Part shown: piece after piece, positions 57,874 through 60,420 of the stretch
Position numbering within the stretch: the stretch's first letter is position 1
Layout: every line of letters starts with the position of its first letter
Assembly (NCBI GenBank): GCA_038757945.1
Contig: JBCDGJ010000005.1
Coordinates: 1-60,420 of the forward strand
DNA: 60,420 bases
Origin: CALHVX01 sp038757945
GTDB taxonomy: Bacteria; Pseudomonadota; Gammaproteobacteria; Pseudomonadales; Azotimanducaceae
Direction of reading: 5' to 3'
The notes under the pieces: generated by a model
What the model was told of the DNA's origin: nothing
What the model saw: only the letters and a program-made list of their open reading frames with translations
The model's database searches: none
Made by a program: the position numbers and the translations under genes

Positions 57874-58725
57874 ATGAGCCAGCACGAAGCACCATCATAC
57901 AAGTATCTCGAGCTTACGCGGCGCGGTCGTGCGCTGACCGTGACGATCGATCACCCGCCCATCAACCTGATCGCCGTGCCGCTGGCCCAGGAGCTGAGCG
58001 CCCTCGTCGCGTCCGTCGCTGCCGACGACACGCTGACCGTGCTGCGTCTGAAGAGCGCCAACCCCGAGTTCTTTCTCGCGCACTTCGACGTCGAGGCGAT
58101 TCTGTCCTTTCCCACGGACACCCCGGCGGAGCGGGAACAGGAGTTGAACTGGTATCACCAGCTCTGCGAGCGGCTGCGCACGATGAACAAGGTCACCATT
58201 GCTCAGATCGAAGGCCGCGTTGGTGGCGGTGGCAGCGAGATCGCGGCCAGCTGCGACATGCGCTTTGGCGTCCCGGGCCAGTCCACCGTCTGCCAGATGG
58301 AAGTGCCCCTCGGCATCCTGCCCGGCGGTTCCGGCACGCAGCGGCTGCCGCGGCTCGTCGGCCGGGGACGAGCGCTGGAGATCATTCTCGCCGGGGACGA
58401 CATCGACGCCGAAACCGCCGAGCGCTGGGGCTACTTCAACCGGCTCTTTCCCGCCGGCCAGATCGATGCTGAGGTTGAAGCGCTTGCTGACCGGATCGCA
58501 TCTTTCCCGCCGGAGGCCGTGCGGCTGGCGAAGCGCTCGGTGGATGCGTCGAGCCTGCCGATCGAAGAGGGGCTGCGGGAGGAGGCGTACCTGTTCCAGC
58601 GGCTGCTGCGCACCGACGGTGCCCAACGCAACATGCGGCGCTTCCTGGAGCGCGGCGGGCAGACCCGGGCCGTGGAGCTGCGCGTCGGTGCGGTGGGTGC
58701 CGAGCTCGGTGTTCAGCCCGACTGA
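57874..58725 (+). CDS. Enoyl-CoA hydratase/isomerase family protein
   Basis: 283 residues from ATG 57874 with GAGGGGAG before it. The crotonase blocks are AHFDVEAILSFPTD, EGRVGGGGSEIAASCDMRFG (with Glu) and MEVPLGILPGGSGTQRLPRL (second Glu in MEVPLG). An unusual N-terminal stretch (EAPSYKYLELTRRGRALTV) replaces the typical start. It is convergent with the membrane protein gene, their 3' ends overlapping by 13 bp. Reaction is likely hydration of an enoyl-CoA. Confidence 0.9.
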   Translation: MSQHEAPSYKYLELTRRGRALTVTIDHPPINLIAVPLAQELSALVASVAADDTLTVLRLKSANPEFFLAHFDVEAILSFPTDTPAEREQELNWYHQLCERLRTMNKVTIAQIEGRVGGGGSEIAASCDMRFGVPGQSTVCQMEVPLGILPGGSGTQRLPRLVGRGRALEIILAGDDIDAETAERWGYFNRLFPAGQIDAEVEALADRIASFPPEAVRLAKRSVDASSLPIEEGLREEAYLFQRLLRTDGAQRNMRRFLERGGQTRAVELRVGAVGAELGVQPD

Positions 58726-59420
58726 TCGGAGCGGCCCTCCGCTGCGGGCTGGGGGTGCGGCGACTCCGCGCTCGCCCGGTTTCCGGCTGCCGCGAGGTAG
58801 TTGTCTTCGAGCGACAGCGACGCCCGCCAGTGGAGGTGTTGCTTGTAGAGCTGCTGCAGCGTGACAGCAATGGTCACCGGCAGCAGGATCAGGTGCGCGG
58901 GTGGCCCGAGGACCCAGCAGAGGAGCCCGAACCCCCAGAGCAGAAGCGCAGCGATGATTGTTGGGCCAAGGAGTGCCCGGCGGTTGATGCCGCCGCTGGT
59001 GAAGAACCAGCGGTTCTCGGGATCGCGTTGCGCGCGGGTAAAGGTCGAGTAGCTGGCCCAGCCGGCAAAGAGAAACACCGACCCGTAGATTGCGAACCAG
59101 ATCGGTATGTGGGCCGTGTCCATGAACTCGATGAGCGCAAATTCCAGCAGCCCGAATCCGAATGGCAGCAGGGAGTCTTCGATCTCCGGCACCCAGACGA
59201 ACCTCATGACGAGCTGCGCGTAGTACACCCAGAGCAGCAGTATCCCGCACAGCACGGCGACGGCCAGCAACCAGCCGAGCAGCGCATCGTAGCTCAGCGC
59301 CCACATCGCTTCGTTGTCGGCGATCCGGTTCCAGTACATCTCCAGCGCTACCGCCTGGATGATGCTGGCGAGGGTCAGCAGGACCGTTGGCAGGTTGGCT
59401 CGGGCACGCTGGCGGAACAT
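58713..59420 (-). CDS. Hypothetical multi-pass membrane protein
   Basis: The 235-residue protein has about five to six membrane segments (LPTVLLTLASIIQAVALEMY; LLGWLLAVAVLCGILLLWVY; AHIPIWFAIYGSVFLFAGWA; LLGPTIIAALLLWGFGLLCW; LILLPVTIAVTLQQLYKQHL) and a charged C-terminal tail. No family was recognised. It follows the acyl-CoA ligase gene by 24 bp on the same strand, so it is probably cotranscribed. Convergent overlap of 13 bp with the hydratase gene at its 3' end. Confidence 0.7.
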   Translation of the reverse strand: MFRQRARANLPTVLLTLASIIQAVALEMYWNRIADNEAMWALSYDALLGWLLAVAVLCGILLLWVYYAQLVMRFVWVPEIEDSLLPFGFGLLEFALIEFMDTAHIPIWFAIYGSVFLFAGWASYSTFTRAQRDPENRWFFTSGGINRRALLGPTIIAALLLWGFGLLCWVLGPPAHLILLPVTIAVTLQQLYKQHLHWRASLSLEDNYLAAAGNRASAESPHPQPAAEGRSDQSG

Positions 59421-59444
59421 GGGCAGTTCGTGAGTTGGCTGCGA

Positions 59445-60282
59445 TCAGACGATTTTGGAGCCGCTCCTGCCCCAGTACTCGTCCTTCAGCAGCCGCTTGT
59501 AGAGTTTGCCGGTGGGCAGCCGCGGCAGCTCGGGCCGGTAGTCGATGCTCCGCGGGCATTTGTAGTGTGCCAGGTGCTCGCGCCCATAAGCCATGAGCTC
59601 CTCGGTGAGCGCGTCGTCCACGGCAACGCCTTCCGCGACCTGCACGACAGCCTTGACCTCTTCACCCATCTCGTCGTTCGGCACGCCGATCACGGCAACG
59701 TCGGCCACCTTGTCATGCATGATCAGCGCGTCCTCGATCTCCTGCGGGTAGATGTTGACGCCACCGGAGATGATCATGAAAGTGGCGCGGTCGGTCAGGA
59801 ACAGAAAGCCGTCGTCATCCACGTAGCCGACGTCCCCGAGCGCGGTCCAGTTGTCGTGCAGGGGATGCCGCGAGCTTTTTGTTTTCTCGGAATCCTTGTG
59901 GTAGCTGAAGGGCGCCTCGGGCATCTCGAAGTAGACGATGCCGGCTTCGCCGTTGGGCAGCTCCGCGCCTTCCTCGTCGCAGATCCGCAGCACGCCGAGC
60001 AGCGGCTTGCCGACGGTGCCGGGCTTTGCCAGCCAGTCCTCGGGGCCGCAGTAGCAGAAGCCGTTCAGCTCGGTGCCGGCGTAGTACTCGTGCAGGATCG
60101 GACCCCACCAGTCGAACATCTGCTGTTTGATGCCGACCGGGCAGGGCGCCGCGGCGTGAATGGCAACCCGGTGGCTCGAGAGGTTATAGCCTGCCCGGGC
60201 CTCCGGCTGCAGCTTGAGCATGCGCGTGAACATGGTCGGCACCCACTGGCTGTGGGTCACCTGGTAGTCCTGAATCGCTCTG
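59445..60282 (-). CDS. AMP-dependent acyl-CoA synthetase/ligase, C-terminal part (broken at window end)
   Basis: The readable part covers the ligase C-terminal half: HEYYAGTELNGFCYCG (A5-type), ALGDVGYVDDDGFLFLTDR, IISGGVNIYPQEIEDALI and the catalytic Lys in LPTGKLYKRLL. The enzyme activates an acid to acyl-CoA via an acyl-AMP. The 5' half is cut: at 60282 the reading leaves the gene because the sequence turns into an inverted repeat. The visible frame beyond the GTG at 60260 still reads as ligase (RAIQDYQ) up to that point. Confidence 0.9.
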
Positions 60283-60420
60283 TCGCCGGCGCCGCTTTAC
60301 CACTCAGCGCCAATCGGTTTCTCGATCGCCGCGCAGGCGCTCGGCGGCGCCGTGGTCATGATGTCGCGCTTCGACGAGGTCGGGGCGATCAGAGCGATTC
60401 AGGACTACCAGGTGACCCAC
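60252..60420. repeat. 31-bp perfect inverted repeat at contig end
   Basis: 60252-60282 is the exact reverse complement of 60390-60420, with 107 bp between. The right arm ends at the last base of the window, so it may continue outside. The arms are ligase coding sequence (RAIQDYQVTH). See the findings for the chimera interpretation. Confidence 0.95.
60283..60420 (+). pseudogene. Inverted internal fragment of the acyl-CoA ligase gene
   Basis: Read on the plus strand from 60281, this stretch encodes SPAPLYHSAPIGFSIAAQA and continues to RAIQDYQVTH at the window end, which is the part of the ligase that should lie directly upstream of the minus-strand gene. Turning the segment round restores a continuous gene. 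It is therefore a displaced copy in opposite orientation, not an independent gene. Confidence 0.85.

Noticed and set aside
1..60420. tRNA or rRNA genes
   Set aside because: No T-arm GTTCRANTC with matching acceptor and D-arm, and no rRNA-like conserved stretch, was seen on either strand in any gap.

Overview
The window looks like one contig of a GC-rich gammaproteobacterium. The gene content fits a free-living, respiring, lipid-degrading (probably marine) heterotroph: TonB-dependent receptor, AcrB-type RND pump, cbb3 oxidase with a FixL/FixJ-like pair, OmpR/EnvZ-like pair, ClpP2-like protease, and many acyl-CoA enzymes (two acyl-CoA dehydrogenases, thiolase, two enoyl-CoA hydratases, two MaoC dehydratases, an acyl-CoA ligase). 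Genus and family cannot be fixed from the sequence alone. No rRNA, tRNA, CRISPR array, prophage or intact insertion sequence was seen.

Layout. 1-5.7 kb: TetR regulator, Lrp-type regulator with an FAD/NAD(P)-binding protein, exported dienelactone hydrolase, CDGSH protein coupled to a HAD hydrolase, and a zinc-ribbon membrane protein with an apparent 5' frameshift. 5.9-10.4 kb: a DUF4331 exported protein, a lipoprotein and a TPR protein, then an ECF sigma factor coupled to a cupin protein; a perfect 17-bp palindrome precedes the set. 10.4-14.7 kb: AGCS symporter, acyl-CoA dehydrogenase, SMP-30-like lactonase, Ala-rich small lipoprotein. 15.2-22 kb: a lipoprotein of about 1,300 residues made of three 400-residue beta-helix-like units, next to a TonB-dependent receptor. 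22.2-30 kb: thiolase, unknown membrane-anchored protein, OmpR/EnvZ pair, a structured intergenic region with a strong terminator, OmpA-type protein with thrombospondin type-3 repeats, DUF2959 lipoprotein, two MaoC dehydratases.

30-32.5 kb: a glycosyltransferase coupled to a YrbL-like kinase that seems to start at CTG, with eight tandem 14-bp repeats upstream, then a stand-alone receiver domain lacking its phospho-acceptor Asp. 32.6-42.9 kb: FixJ-like regulator and FixL-like PAS kinase, divergent from usp-ccoNOQPG-(small membrane protein)-ccoIS-Yip1, nearly all joined by 1-4 nt overlaps. 42.9-50.9 kb: DUF2799 lipoprotein, hydrolase-SDR-GNAT operon, ClpP-like protease, glycosyltransferase, enoyl-CoA hydratase, acyl-CoA dehydrogenase, M20 peptidase. 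51-57.8 kb: a minus-strand unit of YjiH-like membrane protein, arginase-family ureohydrolase, RND adaptor and RND pump. 57.8-60.4 kb: enoyl-CoA hydratase, membrane protein and an acyl-CoA ligase that is broken at the right end by a 31-bp inverted repeat; the last ~138 bp are the same gene in inverted orientation, probably a chimera at the contig end.

The best candidates for undescribed biology are the DUF4331/lipoprotein/TPR/ECF/cupin module, the triple-unit lipoprotein with its TonB receptor, the Asp-less receiver beside the FixLJ-like pair, and the ureohydrolase coupled to an RND efflux pump.
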